This document shows, piece by piece, positions 1 through 9,790 of a DNA stretch of 64,000 nt. The position numbers and the translations under genes are program-made. A model generated the notes under the pieces. The model made no database searches. It was not told the origin of the DNA and saw only the letters and a list, made by a program, of their open reading frames with translations. The stretch is from Indolivaga macrotermitis (GTDB lineage: Bacteria > Bacteroidota > Bacteroidia > Bacteroidales > Dysgonomonadaceae): assembly GCF_900128985.1 (NCBI RefSeq), contig NZ_FQUC01000013.1, positions 1 through 64,000 of the forward strand. Reading direction: 5' to 3'. Position 1 is the first letter of the stretch. Every line of letters begins with the position of its first letter.

Positions 1-276
1 TCTTTTCTTTATTACCACTCTCGGTTTTAAAGCGAGTGCAAAAGTAATACACTTACCCTTCCATTCCAAATATTTTATGAGGTTTTTTTAAGAGAAAATC
101 ATAACGATATCGTAAAGGCCTAGTTATGCAATAGTTATTTTTTAAATTAAATGAAAAGAGAAAATAAAAAAATGACAGTTCAGGTAAAAGGGTAAAGTTA
201 TCTTATGAAATTTTCTATCTTTGCATGTCGAAAAAACAGATAAGGATATTCATTTAAAACAAGCCAGCCACAATAT
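1..276. other. Intergenic leader region, no gene
   Basis: No coding sequence or RNA gene is seen here. On the minus strand, 39-46 reads TACTTTTG and could be the -7 box of a gene lying left of the window. On the plus strand, 216-223 is a promoter box for the next operon. The rest is AT-rich. Confidence 0.5.
216..223 (+). promoter_or_regulatory. -7 promoter box of the O-acyltransferase operon
   Basis: TATCTTTG matches the Bacteroidetes TAnnTTTG -7 consensus and lies 54 bases before the start codon at 277. No clear TTTG -33 element is seen at the usual spacing. Confidence 0.5.
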
Positions 277-1716
277 ATGCTTTTCAACTCATTTGAATAT
301 GCTCTTTTTCTACCTCTTATATTTATTATATATTGGAACGTACTGAAAAAAAGCTTTAAGCTCCAAAACATATTTCTATTAGTAGCCAGTTATTTCTTTT
401 ATGGATGTTGGGATTGGCGTTTTTTATTTCTTCTTGCATTCTCTACATTCTTAGATTACTTTGCCGGATTAAAAATCGCAGATTCGACAAATACTTCGGT
501 ACGAAAAGCTTGGCTATGGATAACTGTTGCTATTAATTTAGGATTTCTTGGTTTCTTCAAATACTTCAACTTTTTTATCAGTGAATTTGCAGACCTTTTA
601 CTCAAATTAGGATTTACACCGCATATCACGACTTTAAATATCATCCTACCTATTGGTATATCATTTTATACATTTCATGGGTTGTCATACATATTGGATA
701 TATATAACGACAAAATAAAGCCAACAAAGAATTTGGTTAATTACTCTTTATTTGTTGCATTCTTCCCTCTTTTGGTTGCAGGCCCGATAGAAAGAGCAAC
801 ACATCTGCTTCCTCAAATTGAGCGAAAAAGATCTTTTAGCTTCGATAAGGCAATTGATGGCCTCAGGCAGATACTTTGGGGATTATTTAAAAAAGTAGTT
901 ATAGCTGATAATTGTGCCAGATTAGCTGATAGTATATTCAACCACTCGGATACGTATTCGGGGGCAACTCTCGTTTTGGGAGCTATATTCTTTTCTATAC
1001 AAATTTATGGTGACTTTTCGGGATATTCTGATATAGCTCTGGGGTCAGCCAGATTATTAGGTTTCGAATTGCTAAAGAATTTCAATTATCCTTATTTCTC
1101 AAGAGATATAGCTGAGTTCTGGAGACGTTGGCATATATCTCTTTCATCATGGTTTAAAGATTATCTTTATATTCCTTTAGGAGGAAGTCGCCAAGGTATG
1201 ACTAAGACTATACGTAATACTTTTATCATATTTTTGGTCAGTGGATTCTGGCATGGAGCAAACTGGACTTTTATTGTCTGGGGAGGACTTAATGCTTTAT
1301 TTCAAATGCCTTCAACAATACTGAAAAGAAACCGGCGTCACCTCGATGTTGTTGCGAGAGGGCATCTATTACCTTCTATCAGAGAAACCGTACAATTGAT
1401 AACAACGTTTGCATTAGCCACTTTTGCATGGATATTCTTCAGAGCAGAAAGTATTCATCATGCAATTGCCTATATCAAAGGGATATTTACATACGAATTA
1501 TTTAGTATTCCTAAAATATATTCGGGAAAAGTACTCCTCCTTATTTTGTTCTTTTTCGTTATCGAATGGTTTGGCAGAGAGAGTAATCATGCTTTGGAAA
1601 AAATAGAGACAGCAATCTCTAACAAATATTTACGATGGCTGTTCTATTATATTATTGCTGTACTTGTCTTTCTTTACTTTGGGCATCACCAAGCATTCAT
1701 ATATTTCCAATTCTAA
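277..1716 (+). CDS. MBOAT family membrane-bound O-acyltransferase
   Basis: A 479-residue polytopic membrane protein of the AlgI/DltB-like MBOAT family, which moves acyl (usually acetyl) groups across the membrane to extracytoplasmic polysaccharides. About ten hydrophobic segments are visible. The family core FWRRWHISLSSW (His286) and WHGANW (His326, the expected catalytic His) are intact, as is the preceding substrate-channel segment rich in Gly and Asp (QIYGDFSGYSDIALG). Two SGNH-like membrane-anchored proteins follow at once, the same pairing as AlgI with AlgX/AlgJ or DltB with DltD. The target polymer cannot be read from the sequence. Length is normal for the family and the family call is firm; the acetyl substrate is inference. 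Confidence 0.93.
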   Translation: MLFNSFEYALFLPLIFIIYWNVLKKSFKLQNIFLLVASYFFYGCWDWRFLFLLAFSTFLDYFAGLKIADSTNTSVRKAWLWITVAINLGFLGFFKYFNFFISEFADLLLKLGFTPHITTLNIILPIGISFYTFHGLSYILDIYNDKIKPTKNLVNYSLFVAFFPLLVAGPIERATHLLPQIERKRSFSFDKAIDGLRQILWGLFKKVVIADNCARLADSIFNHSDTYSGATLVLGAIFFSIQIYGDFSGYSDIALGSARLLGFELLKNFNYPYFSRDIAEFWRRWHISLSSWFKDYLYIPLGGSRQGMTKTIRNTFIIFLVSGFWHGANWTFIVWGGLNALFQMPSTILKRNRRHLDVVARGHLLPSIRETVQLITTFALATFAWIFFRAESIHHAIAYIKGIFTYELFSIPKIYSGKVLLLILFFFVIEWFGRESNHALEKIETAISNKYLRWLFYYIIAVLVFLYFGHHQAFIYFQF

Positions 1717-1720
1717 ATTT

Positions 1721-2674
1721 ATGAAGAGGTTTTGCTTATATACATTACTGTTTATCACTCCTTTTATTGTATGCCTGATAGGCATGGAGTATTTACTTCG
1801 GAAAATACCTAATATGCATCAATATAAGGCTCAGGACATAAATGGAAAAATTGCACACACACAGATATTAATCTTAGGGAACTCTCATATAGACAATGCT
1901 ATAGATCCGACTTACCTTCATGAACCGGCATACAATCTGGCTCAAGGTGCTCAAACCCTGGATATAGACTATGCCCTCTTAAACAAATATAGTGGACAGA
2001 TCGATTCTCTGAAATATATTATTGCCGGGATATCATATCATTCCCTTTGGTTCAAACTTACTGAGATACCCAGCTACAAATGGATGGCTAAATATAATAA
2101 CATATATTTTGACATTAATATTGAGAAAAACCCTCTGAAAAGATTCTTATTATTAGATGAGCCTATGCTTAAAAACATCTCCATCATTAATGAGTATTAT
2201 AGTGGAAATAAAGTTATTAAATATCAATTTATTAATGGATTTATGCCGGCTGTTCCAATATCAGACCCTTCATTACTAGAAAAACAAGGGGAGTCTGCTG
2301 CAAAAAATTATACAGTCACAGATTTTACTCATTTATACAATGAAAACGTAAGTTATATAAATAGCATAATTGCTATTGCCAGAAAAAAGAAAGCAAAAGT
2401 AATTTTTATCACAGTACCCTGTTATAAGTCTTATCTTGATTTCTTAAATTTGGAGCAATTGAGTGTTATGCAAAAGACAATGGAAGACATTCAAAATGAT
2501 AATGATGTATTCTATTTTAATTTTTTACAGGAAGCCAGACTCCTTGATGATACAGACTTTTCTAATGGAGACCACCTTAGCAAAAATGGAGCTCAAAAAA
2601 TAACAGAAAAGCTGGACTCTATTATTAGAAATATTGATAATAAAGGAATTCTATTACATTCTACTAAACAATGA
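1721..2674 (+). CDS. SGNH-like membrane-anchored protein, partner of MBOAT (copy 1)
   Basis: I place the start at ATG 1721, giving 317 residues beginning MKRFCLYTLLFITPF, an N-terminal signal anchor; an upstream in-frame ATG at 1655 would overlap the acyltransferase by 62 bases and add an unlikely leader. Residues 53-56 are GNSH, an SGNH block-I-type serine motif (Ser55). The C-terminal block reads NGDHLSKNG with His285. The usual catalytic Asp three residues before that His is Asn282 here, whereas copy 2 keeps Asp. It probably acts outside the membrane with the MBOAT protein. The stop overlaps the next start as ATGA, so the two copies are translationally coupled. Specific function is unknown. 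Confidence 0.75.
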   Translation: MKRFCLYTLLFITPFIVCLIGMEYLLRKIPNMHQYKAQDINGKIAHTQILILGNSHIDNAIDPTYLHEPAYNLAQGAQTLDIDYALLNKYSGQIDSLKYIIAGISYHSLWFKLTEIPSYKWMAKYNNIYFDINIEKNPLKRFLLLDEPMLKNISIINEYYSGNKVIKYQFINGFMPAVPISDPSLLEKQGESAAKNYTVTDFTHLYNENVSYINSIIAIARKKKAKVIFITVPCYKSYLDFLNLEQLSVMQKTMEDIQNDNDVFYFNFLQEARLLDDTDFSNGDHLSKNGAQKITEKLDSIIRNIDNKGILLHSTKQ

Positions 2675-3636
2675 ACCGATTTATCCTATATACCCTCTTT
2701 TTTGTAAGCCCCTTTCTTATCTTAATAATAGGTATAGAGGTTTTACTTCGTAACCAACCTAATATTTATAAAGAGAAGGCCGGGTATCTTGATCAAGAAG
2801 CTCAGAACATACAAGTGATCATATTAGGAAGTTCGCATGGTATAACAGGTATTGATCCGGACGCCTTTTCTAAAAATGCATATAATACGGCGAATTATGC
2901 TCAAACTTTGGATTATGATTATGCCATTCTTGATAAATATCAGGATAAACTTTCATCCTTAGAGTATATCATAGTTCCTTTGTCTTATCATATATTATGG
3001 ACACGGCTCGAATATCATCCTCAAATATGGAGATCTAAATATTACAGTATATACTATAGGATAACTAAGGATCATAATCCCTTCAAAAACCTTCTTTTTA
3101 TGGATGAGCCTATAGGTACAGATATAGAGACGATATGGAACTATTACTATAATAAGGATAATAATATCGAAGAAGATTTAACCTCCAAAGGGTTAAACAA
3201 TCTCCGTCCGGAAGCGGACCTCGATGTATTAGAAAGTAAATCCCATAAGATAATAGGAGCACACCACGCGCCTGATCTGGCATTCATGTACGACCAGAAT
3301 ATGCAAGATCTGAAAGGAATTATAGAAATAGCAAAGAAGAAAAATGCAAAAGTGATATTTGTTACTTTGCCTGTGTACAAAACATTCCGGGAATTAATGC
3401 ATCCAAAGCAATTAGAACTACTCTATAAGACCGGAAATCAACTTCAGGATGGTAAATATGTGTTTTACTTCAATATGCTCGACGTTCTGGATCCTGAGTT
3501 AAAAGACGGAAAGAATGAAGTGTTTTTCGATTCGGATCATTTAAGCCGTAAGGGTGCCGAAATAGTAGGGCATAAACTAGATTCGATTATTCAGACTATT
3601 GAGAAGAATGAAAAATCGGCAAATCTCCCGAACTAA
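2671..3636 (+). CDS. SGNH-like membrane-anchored protein, partner of MBOAT (copy 2)
   Basis: A 321-residue paralog of the preceding gene with the same build: signal anchor at residues 1-22, GSSH at 53-56 (Ser55) and DSDHLSRKG near the end (Asp287, His290), which together look like an intact Ser/Asp-His set of the SGNH hydrolase fold. By analogy with AlgX/AlgJ and DltD it may complete acyl transfer to a surface polymer. It is coupled to copy 1 by a four-base ATGA overlap. Its stop codon overlaps the stop of the convergent mnmD gene by three bases, so there is no room for a separate terminator. Acyltransfer is inferred from context. Confidence 0.75.
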   Translation: MNRFILYTLFFVSPFLILIIGIEVLLRNQPNIYKEKAGYLDQEAQNIQVIILGSSHGITGIDPDAFSKNAYNTANYAQTLDYDYAILDKYQDKLSSLEYIIVPLSYHILWTRLEYHPQIWRSKYYSIYYRITKDHNPFKNLLFMDEPIGTDIETIWNYYYNKDNNIEEDLTSKGLNNLRPEADLDVLESKSHKIIGAHHAPDLAFMYDQNMQDLKGIIEIAKKKNAKVIFVTLPVYKTFRELMHPKQLELLYKTGNQLQDGKYVFYFNMLDVLDPELKDGKNEVFFDSDHLSRKGAEIVGHKLDSIIQTIEKNEKSANLPN

Positions 3637-4313
3637 CCTTTCGTAGCCCGGAGCATTTCCCTTTTGCCGGGAGGTCCCGGTAATCTCTCCACTTTATAGC
3701 CTGCCTGTTGCATCATTCGCCTGACTACGCCTTTAGCACAATATGTAGTTAGAATACCGCCTTTTGCTGTATTCGCATACAAATAGTCAAAAATATCCTG
3801 ACTCCACATATCCGGTTGTTTATCAGGAGCGAATGCATCAAAGTAAATTATATTATAAGGCTCATTTACCTGCCAGTTCAATAGCCTGAAATCTGTATTT
3901 ATCTTGGTAAGATAGAAACATATGGTTATTTCTGTCCGGATATTCCACGGAACTCTATGTAGTTGCCTGAACAGTTCCTGAGATTCGGATGAATCCTTCT
4001 CGGTGTAATTCAATTGACTAATAATCGACTCTTGCAGTGGATATAATTCAAGACCTGTGTAGTCTACAACTTTTGTTGTATCTCTGAGTCTCAATAATGT
4101 CAGATAAGCATTTAGTCCGGTTCCGAATCCTACTTCCAGAATACGTATATTAGTTTCGGGGCTTTGCTCCAATGCAGCTTTGATAAAGATGTGTTCCGAC
4201 TCTTGCCTTGCTCCGTTTACCGAATGATAGTGTTCATTGAGTTCCGGAACAAACAATGTATGTGACCCATCGGCTGTCGGCTCAATTATCACATCTCTAT
4301 CTACCAGCTTCAT
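3633..4313 (-). CDS. mnmD: tRNA (mnm5s2U34) methyltransferase, MnmD type
   Basis: A 226-residue stand-alone methyltransferase equal to the N-terminal half of MnmC (DUF752 family). It methylates the 5-aminomethyl group of 2-thiouridine at wobble position 34 using S-adenosylmethionine. The SAM-binding glycine loop EVGFGTG is at residues 60-66, and the family motif YFDAFAPDKQPDMW at about 157-170. The C-terminus ends in the typical GPPGKREMLRA segment. The FAD-dependent oxidase half of MnmC is absent, which is usual for MnmD proteins. The gene follows ispF after five bases and is presumably cotranscribed with it. Confidence 0.88.
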   Translation of the reverse strand: MKLVDRDVIIEPTADGSHTLFVPELNEHYHSVNGARQESEHIFIKAALEQSPETNIRILEVGFGTGLNAYLTLLRLRDTTKVVDYTGLELYPLQESIISQLNYTEKDSSESQELFRQLHRVPWNIRTEITICFYLTKINTDFRLLNWQVNEPYNIIYFDAFAPDKQPDMWSQDIFDYLYANTAKGGILTTYCAKGVVRRMMQQAGYKVERLPGPPGKREMLRATKG

Positions 4314-4318
4314 TTTCG

Positions 4319-4798
4319 TTATTCTTTTTCGATAAGAGCTACAGCGTATGCGGCAAAACCTTCCTCGCGTCCTACAAATCCCATCTTTTCTGAAGTAGTC
4401 GCTTTTATAGAAATATCATCGATATCTATCTCCAGAATATCTGCTATCACTTTTTGCATAGCAGGAATATGAGGATTGATCTTCGGGCGTTCGGCACACA
4501 CTGTAGCATCGATATTCCCTACCCTGTATCCTTTCGCTGAAATTACTTCCAATGTTCTTTTCAACAGAAGTTTACTATCGACATCTTTATATTCGCTGGC
4601 TGTATCCGGAAAATGAAAACCTATATCCCGTAGATTAGCTGCTCCCAGCAATGCATCACATATGGCATGCAACAATACATCGGCGTCGGAATGTCCTAAT
4701 AATCCTTTGCTATGATCTATCCTGATCCCACCCAACCAAAGATCACGGTTTTCGGCTAAGCGGTGTACATCGTATCCGTATCCTACTCTTATCTTCAT
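4319..4798 (-). CDS. ispF: 2-C-methyl-D-erythritol 2,4-cyclodiphosphate synthase
   Basis: A 159-residue enzyme of the non-mevalonate isoprenoid pathway that cyclises CDP-methylerythritol 2-phosphate to MEcPP with release of CMP. The N-terminal metal site GYDVH (Asp10, His12), the loop GHSDADVLLHAICDALLGA and the C-terminal TTSEKMGFVGREEG segment are all present, and the length is normal for the trimeric enzyme. It lies 45 bases after porV and five before mnmD in the same direction. There is no functional link to secretion that I can see; this looks like a housekeeping operon fused behind porU-porV. Confidence 0.96.
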   Translation of the reverse strand: MKIRVGYGYDVHRLAENRDLWLGGIRIDHSKGLLGHSDADVLLHAICDALLGAANLRDIGFHFPDTASEYKDVDSKLLLKRTLEVISAKGYRVGNIDATVCAERPKINPHIPAMQKVIADILEIDIDDISIKATTSEKMGFVGREEGFAAYAVALIEKE

Positions 4799-4843
4799 AA
4801 TTTTACTGTTACTCTAATCTTTATGTATTTTCTAAAATCGTCT

Positions 4844-6010
4844 TTACTTGAATAGATTACGTAAGCCTTCCATATTGAAACCCAATGAAAAACGTAATGT
4901 TTGATCCAACGGATTCGAATCGGCTGTCGAAATCAAATAAGCAGCATCCAGTTGAAAAGCGCTCATCTTAAATCCTGCTCCAAACGAAAAATATTTACGG
5001 TTACCTTGCCTTTGGCTTTCATTGTAATACCCGCCACGTAACAAGAACTGGTTGTTATAAGCATACTCCAAACCGGCTGACCATGTTATTTCCTCGAGTT
5101 CGCCTTTGAATCCGTCAGGCGAATCGCCGAATGATTTGAAAATCCCCGATATCGAAGATGTGTTTCTTACACTTTCCGCTCTATCGGCAAAGTCATTATC
5201 ACTTTCGCCATCTTTCTGAACAGGGCGGGACGGCACAAGAAGTTTATTCAAATCAACATTGAACGCCAGTGTATTATACTCATCCAAAGGGTATGTTAAT
5301 GATGCCCCTAAACGCATATTAGTTGGCAGGAAATAACTGGTATTACCATCATCCATCGAGATTTTAGTACCGATATTCGAGACATTGAATCCTAATCCCA
5401 GAATACTTTCTACACTCCCGATATTGATATATGCTTCATTATAACCTGCAATATCTGCAGCAAAAGCATTTCCGGCAGTTGTATTTTCGTCGGTTGCAGT
5501 CGAATAGTCAGTACGTATATACCGTAAGGTAACACCTCCGGCAAAAGTCTCGGTTAGTTTACGCGAATAACCTATATCAAATGCCATCTCATAAGGAGAA
5601 ATCATAGACACGAATTGTCCTTCCAAGTTAGTTTCAGGTATGTCTCCTATCGAAAAATAACGGATAGAAGCACTCACAGCCTGATTTTCTTCATACCCGA
5701 ACTTATAAAAACCCGAAGCATATACCAGTGCTATATCCTGTACGATTTTTCTAAGCCATGGAGTATAAGATACTGTTGCACCGGCTTTACTTTCGAGAAA
5801 AGCATGCTTTGCCGGATTCCAGTGCTGAGAATAATAGTCGGGCAATGTAGCGGCTCCCACATCTCCCATACCTCCACCGCGTGCATCAGGTGCTATTGAT
5901 AAGGATGGCACTGCAGTTACTACCGTACCTGTTTGCCCCGATGCTGCCAATGACGCCAGCATAAACAGACCCGAAAAAAGATATTTGTTTGTTACTTTCA
6001 TATTTCTCAT
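4844..6010 (-). CDS. porV: Type IX secretion outer-membrane protein PorV (LptO)
   Basis: A 388-residue outer-membrane beta-barrel of the PorV family. In type IX secretion PorV is a FadL-like barrel that takes cargo proteins after the SprA translocon and carries them to the sortase PorU on the cell surface. A signal peptide ends near ASGQ (about residue 25), followed by the family start SLSIAPDARGGGMGDVGAA and QHWNPAK. Alternating aromatic beta strands run to a C-terminal RFSLGFNMEGLRNLFK. ATG at 6010 or at 6001 (MKVTNKYLF) are both usable; the second gives the more typical signal peptide. porU lies directly upstream in the same direction. Confidence 0.93.
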   Translation of the reverse strand: MRNMKVTNKYLFSGLFMLASLAASGQTGTVVTAVPSLSIAPDARGGGMGDVGAATLPDYYSQHWNPAKHAFLESKAGATVSYTPWLRKIVQDIALVYASGFYKFGYEENQAVSASIRYFSIGDIPETNLEGQFVSMISPYEMAFDIGYSRKLTETFAGGVTLRYIRTDYSTATDENTTAGNAFAADIAGYNEAYINIGSVESILGLGFNVSNIGTKISMDDGNTSYFLPTNMRLGASLTYPLDEYNTLAFNVDLNKLLVPSRPVQKDGESDNDFADRAESVRNTSSISGIFKSFGDSPDGFKGELEEITWSAGLEYAYNNQFLLRGGYYNESQRQGNRKYFSFGAGFKMSAFQLDAAYLISTADSNPLDQTLRFSLGFNMEGLRNLFK

Positions 6011-6264
6011 ATATATGTTACGGGTATCCCCCGATATACTTTAATTCTTAATCGTTTTATCTTCCGAAGGTTACAAAAAGTAAACATCCTTACATATTCA
6101 ATGTCACGGTTATGTGTACTTTGTCACCCTACTTAAATACTCATTATCAACAAATAAACCCCTATAAAGTGACAAAAGTGACATTTTTTACCTGATTTTA
6201 TTTTTGCTTATTCTTTCTTATGTTTATTCTTATCGTATAGATAAAAAAGGCAAATATATAAATC
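6011..6264. repeat. porU-porV gap with GTGACA repeats (cluster A)
   Basis: This 254-base gap holds TGTCAC at 6102-6107, TGTCACC at 6122-6128, and GTGACA at 6169-6174 and 6178-6183. The first pair is inverted relative to the second. The same heptamer family recurs at 23978-24035 and 31336-31460. No open reading frame of note and no clear -7 box for porV were found. Confidence 0.6.
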
Positions 6265-9200
6265 TTAATTTATGTCTGAAACAATCAGCTTTGCGGCCTT
6301 CAGCGAAGACTGTTTCCCATTTATACTGATCTGTGCCGTACATATGTAAATACCGGGTTGTACACGGCCTCCACGGTATGTATTCAAATCCCAATCGTAA
6401 ATATAACGGTTCAATGTATCTACCGATCCACTTTTTTGTGTTGCCCAGACTAAAGCACCTGTCAGCGAATAAACCCTGAGGGTGAGGTCTACGTTCGTTT
6501 CCACATTATTGGTATTTACAACAAAGCGGGTATATTCTTTAGCCGGATTTCCCCATATTTCGAATGAATAGATCGTGGGTGAATAATCATCCGACACCGT
6601 AAAATTCAAAGTTTCGGAAGCCGAATTGTTCCACACATCCCAAACCCTGAATTCGAGTGTATGGCTTCCTTCCGACATCTGAGGCAGCCTGTAAGTTACA
6701 CTTCCTTTTTTGTTAGAATTTTCTTCATTCGAAAAATAAGGAGTCAGGTCATAAGTAGTTATTCCATCAAGAATAAGAGATATACCATGTCCGATGGTAC
6801 TCGTTAAATTTATACCTGTATCGTCTGAAAACTCAGCATAAAACAAGGGCGTGGAATTAACAATATCGCCCGGTCTAAACTGATCCGAATTTAAATAAAT
6901 CCGGGATATCACCGGAGGGTTCTCTTCTTCCGGCATATTGGTGTTAGTACCTCCTACTGTATAGTTATAGAACGAACCTTGCGCTTTCCTGTCTCCTGAC
7001 GTTTCATAAGCAAAGAAACTCATTTTCCCTTTATCGTCTGCATAAAGGATATCTTTGGGGGCTACAAAGTTAAATTCAAACTCGCCGTTTGTAATTTGGA
7101 TTTTACCCGAAAATAATGTATTGGTATAGTCGACATATGGTACAGCAATATTCGAATTCTGGCTCCCCGATTGTGTATTGCCTCTTGTTTGCAATTCCTG
7201 CTGGGCATCAAATATAATGGACTCCAGTGTTCCGTTGAAGTCCGTTGTAATATCTCCGGATTGATTTACAATCACCCCTTTTATAGATGTATCATCTAAC
7301 GCCTGAATATTTATATCAGTAGCATCTGCATCCCTGTTATTCATTTCGGTAATTTCCACCCTGTATGTATCTTCCGGATATGCTAATTTCAAAGCAGGGT
7401 CACCTAATAGCACAAAGCGGAGTTTATTACCGTCACTCGAAAGGCTCGAGTCATTTTTCGAATTACGCAACACGTCTCCTAGCCGGGGATTCTTTCCATC
7501 CTTTTTTTCAAAGATATGTTTCATCAGGCTCCGGTTCATTATTCTGTTCTCTCCGATATAAACAACCCGGACAGTCGAAAACAACCCTATAGCTCCTCCT
7601 GATTCCTTTAAGAGAGCCTCTTCCCCACCCGACGTAGTATTAGAATCAAAACGGCTAAAATCGCAGGTAGCAGTAATCCATAATGGGAGTTTATCGTTAC
7701 TCAGCCCTTCTATGTCGGTCATAGTCAGCAGGTTTTCGTGCGTCCAATAAGTAGTCGCTCCATGCCCGATAAAGTTTATGAAAAGGGTTCCGTTGTTAAT
7801 TTGTTCCAACAATGCCCTGTTTGCATCGGGATACCGGGCTCCATTGCTTTGAACAACCCTTTCGTACATGTCTTCATATATTTTTTTGATAACAAAATCG
7901 GGATAACCAGCAGTAATAGAACTCGAGAATTCTTCCGCATCAAGCATATGGTTACGCTCACTAGAGGGCTCATTTGTTCCGGCAACAGCATCATCAGCTA
8001 CAAAAGTCAGATTGTTCTGCCAGATTCCCTTATTCTGATTCTCTACATAAGTCTCTATTTTGCTTACAATATTATCCGCCGTTGTTGCAGACCTGACAGG
8101 TAGACGCCCGATACCTATACTTAAGACAGCCGATGACATGCTACTAATAGCATCGTCCATAAATCCAAAATAATCGTCTGTCACATAAGAGTTTGTTTCA
8201 TCTAAAGACTCTGGCGACTGATAAGTCAGCAACATCGACTTCCGGGCATCGTCAGTCCAATTCTGTATCATCTTATTATCGTAGCTTCCTCCCCCGAACA
8301 ATAACAGGTATTGGGGACGCCCATCCCCTCCTCCGGCACGGTCGTAAAACATCTTCATAAAACGACGATATGCCGAAGCATCAGGTTTTCCTGAAGAAAA
8401 CTCGTTATATATATCTTCAGGATTTACCAATAACGATTTCAATCCTGAATTTTTCTCATGCAGGTCAGCTAACCGCTTAGCATAATCTTTCAAATAATCC
8501 TGTACTATTATTATCATGTCTACTGATGAAGACGCATGCAGATTCTGATTCGAAATTGCACCTAATCCCGTACCGCTATACGTGGGTACAGGTATATTAC
8601 TCACCTTAGATAAATCGACCATTGCATACTCGCGGATCGAAGAGTTATCGGACGCAAAGCGCAATGACGTTCCGCTCAGTTGCGTACTAATACGCACAGG
8701 CGCAGTATTAGCAGTTACATCAAATACCATTACCGATGATGATGCATCCGATATATTAAATCCTAAATTGGAAGAGAGAGAAGTACTTCTGAAAAGGGTT
8801 ACAGCTCCGTAAGGTTTCAGTTTCCGCTTAAAATTGATCCGGAGGTAATTGAGATATACATTCTTATCAGTACTACTGCCTTTGGTGTAAGCCAATGAGA
8901 CTGTATTTTGGCTTTGCAACGTGTTTACAGACAGGCCTTCGGACACAGTTCTGCCAAATATATAATAATCGTTATTAGTCCATGTATTTACCTCTTTAAC
9001 CTTGGTACCATTTAAGCTAACCGATAGTTTACCCGAGGTCGGATATACATTCGATATAAAGTTGTACCTAAGTATAGCCGGATCTGTTGTTGCTCCTTCT
9101 GTATTAAGGGTGATATTTACAGAAGACGAACTCAATAGATTCTCTCCATAAAACTCGCGTCCGGTAGAACCGACATTTACAAGCTCTTGTTCATGCAGAA

Positions 9201-9726
9201 CATAATCATCGTAAGCGCTAATAAGATTACTACCTATTGTTAACGAAGCCTGAGTTGCCATCAGATTGGCATCGCCTTCTGTTTCGGTTACAAAATAGTA
9301 TGAGTCGGACGAATACGGATTCTGTGTTTGTTCGAATTCTCCGGTAGTGCTGTTATATGTCCACTTAATATCTCCACGGGCATAAAACAAAATATAATCA
9401 TCATTATTCTTAAATTCTGCTTGAGATTTACTCATCCATATAGATACCGGGGGGAGATCATCGATATACGGCTGCTGAAAATCCTCGTTGAGTACCCATC
9501 CTCCATATCCATAGATCTTTACATTCTGAGGGTTGGACAACCCCATCTTTTTCAGATCCTGATAAGTAAGCTTATAAACACCTGTTTGCGAAATTTTTAT
9601 TTTATACCATTTGCCTTGCGATAGTACCGAGTTTGCGGTATAACGACCCGGATCGTTATCGACCGAATAAATCCGGATCGATATCGACAGCAACAATATA
9701 AGTATTACGAATAACTTTTTTTGCAC
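6265..9726 (-). CDS. porU: Type IX secretion sortase PorU (C25 family)
   Basis: The surface cysteine protease/sortase that cleaves the C-terminal sorting domain of T9SS cargo and joins cargo to lipopolysaccharide. Counting from the longest frame (ATG 9861, 1198 residues) the C25 catalytic dyad is His700 in FIGHGA and Cys733 in TATCDFS, 33 residues apart as in gingipains. The C-terminus is an immunoglobulin-like CTD (PTIYSFEIWGNPAKEY, then GGRVQPGIYICT). I prefer the GTG start at 9726 (1153 residues), because it places a clean signal peptide (VQKKLFVILILLLS) at the N-terminus and avoids a 71-base overlap with the upstream hydrolase gene. PorV follows 254 bases downstream. Family call firm, start uncertain. 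Confidence 0.92.
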   Translation of the reverse strand: MQKKLFVILILLLSISIRIYSVDNDPGRYTANSVLSQGKWYKIKISQTGVYKLTYQDLKKMGLSNPQNVKIYGYGGWVLNEDFQQPYIDDLPPVSIWMSKSQAEFKNNDDYILFYARGDIKWTYNSTTGEFEQTQNPYSSDSYYFVTETEGDANLMATQASLTIGSNLISAYDDYVLHEQELVNVGSTGREFYGENLLSSSSVNITLNTEGATTDPAILRYNFISNVYPTSGKLSVSLNGTKVKEVNTWTNNDYYIFGRTVSEGLSVNTLQSQNTVSLAYTKGSSTDKNVYLNYLRINFKRKLKPYGAVTLFRSTSLSSNLGFNISDASSSVMVFDVTANTAPVRISTQLSGTSLRFASDNSSIREYAMVDLSKVSNIPVPTYSGTGLGAISNQNLHASSSVDMIIIVQDYLKDYAKRLADLHEKNSGLKSLLVNPEDIYNEFSSGKPDASAYRRFMKMFYDRAGGGDGRPQYLLLFGGGSYDNKMIQNWTDDARKSMLLTYQSPESLDETNSYVTDDYFGFMDDAISSMSSAVLSIGIGRLPVRSATTADNIVSKIETYVENQNKGIWQNNLTFVADDAVAGTNEPSSERNHMLDAEEFSSSITAGYPDFVIKKIYEDMYERVVQSNGARYPDANRALLEQINNGTLFINFIGHGATTYWTHENLLTMTDIEGLSNDKLPLWITATCDFSRFDSNTTSGGEEALLKESGGAIGLFSTVRVVYIGENRIMNRSLMKHIFEKKDGKNPRLGDVLRNSKNDSSLSSDGNKLRFVLLGDPALKLAYPEDTYRVEITEMNNRDADATDINIQALDDTSIKGVIVNQSGDITTDFNGTLESIIFDAQQELQTRGNTQSGSQNSNIAVPYVDYTNTLFSGKIQITNGEFEFNFVAPKDILYADDKGKMSFFAYETSGDRKAQGSFYNYTVGGTNTNMPEEENPPVISRIYLNSDQFRPGDIVNSTPLFYAEFSDDTGINLTSTIGHGISLILDGITTYDLTPYFSNEENSNKKGSVTYRLPQMSEGSHTLEFRVWDVWNNSASETLNFTVSDDYSPTIYSFEIWGNPAKEYTRFVVNTNNVETNVDLTLRVYSLTGALVWATQKSGSVDTLNRYIYDWDLNTYRGGRVQPGIYICTAQISINGKQSSLKAAKLIVSDIN

Positions 9727-9790
9727 TAATATCCTGTATTTTAATCGATACAACTCTTTGCGGGTGTAGTAACGACAGTCCCTAATATAA

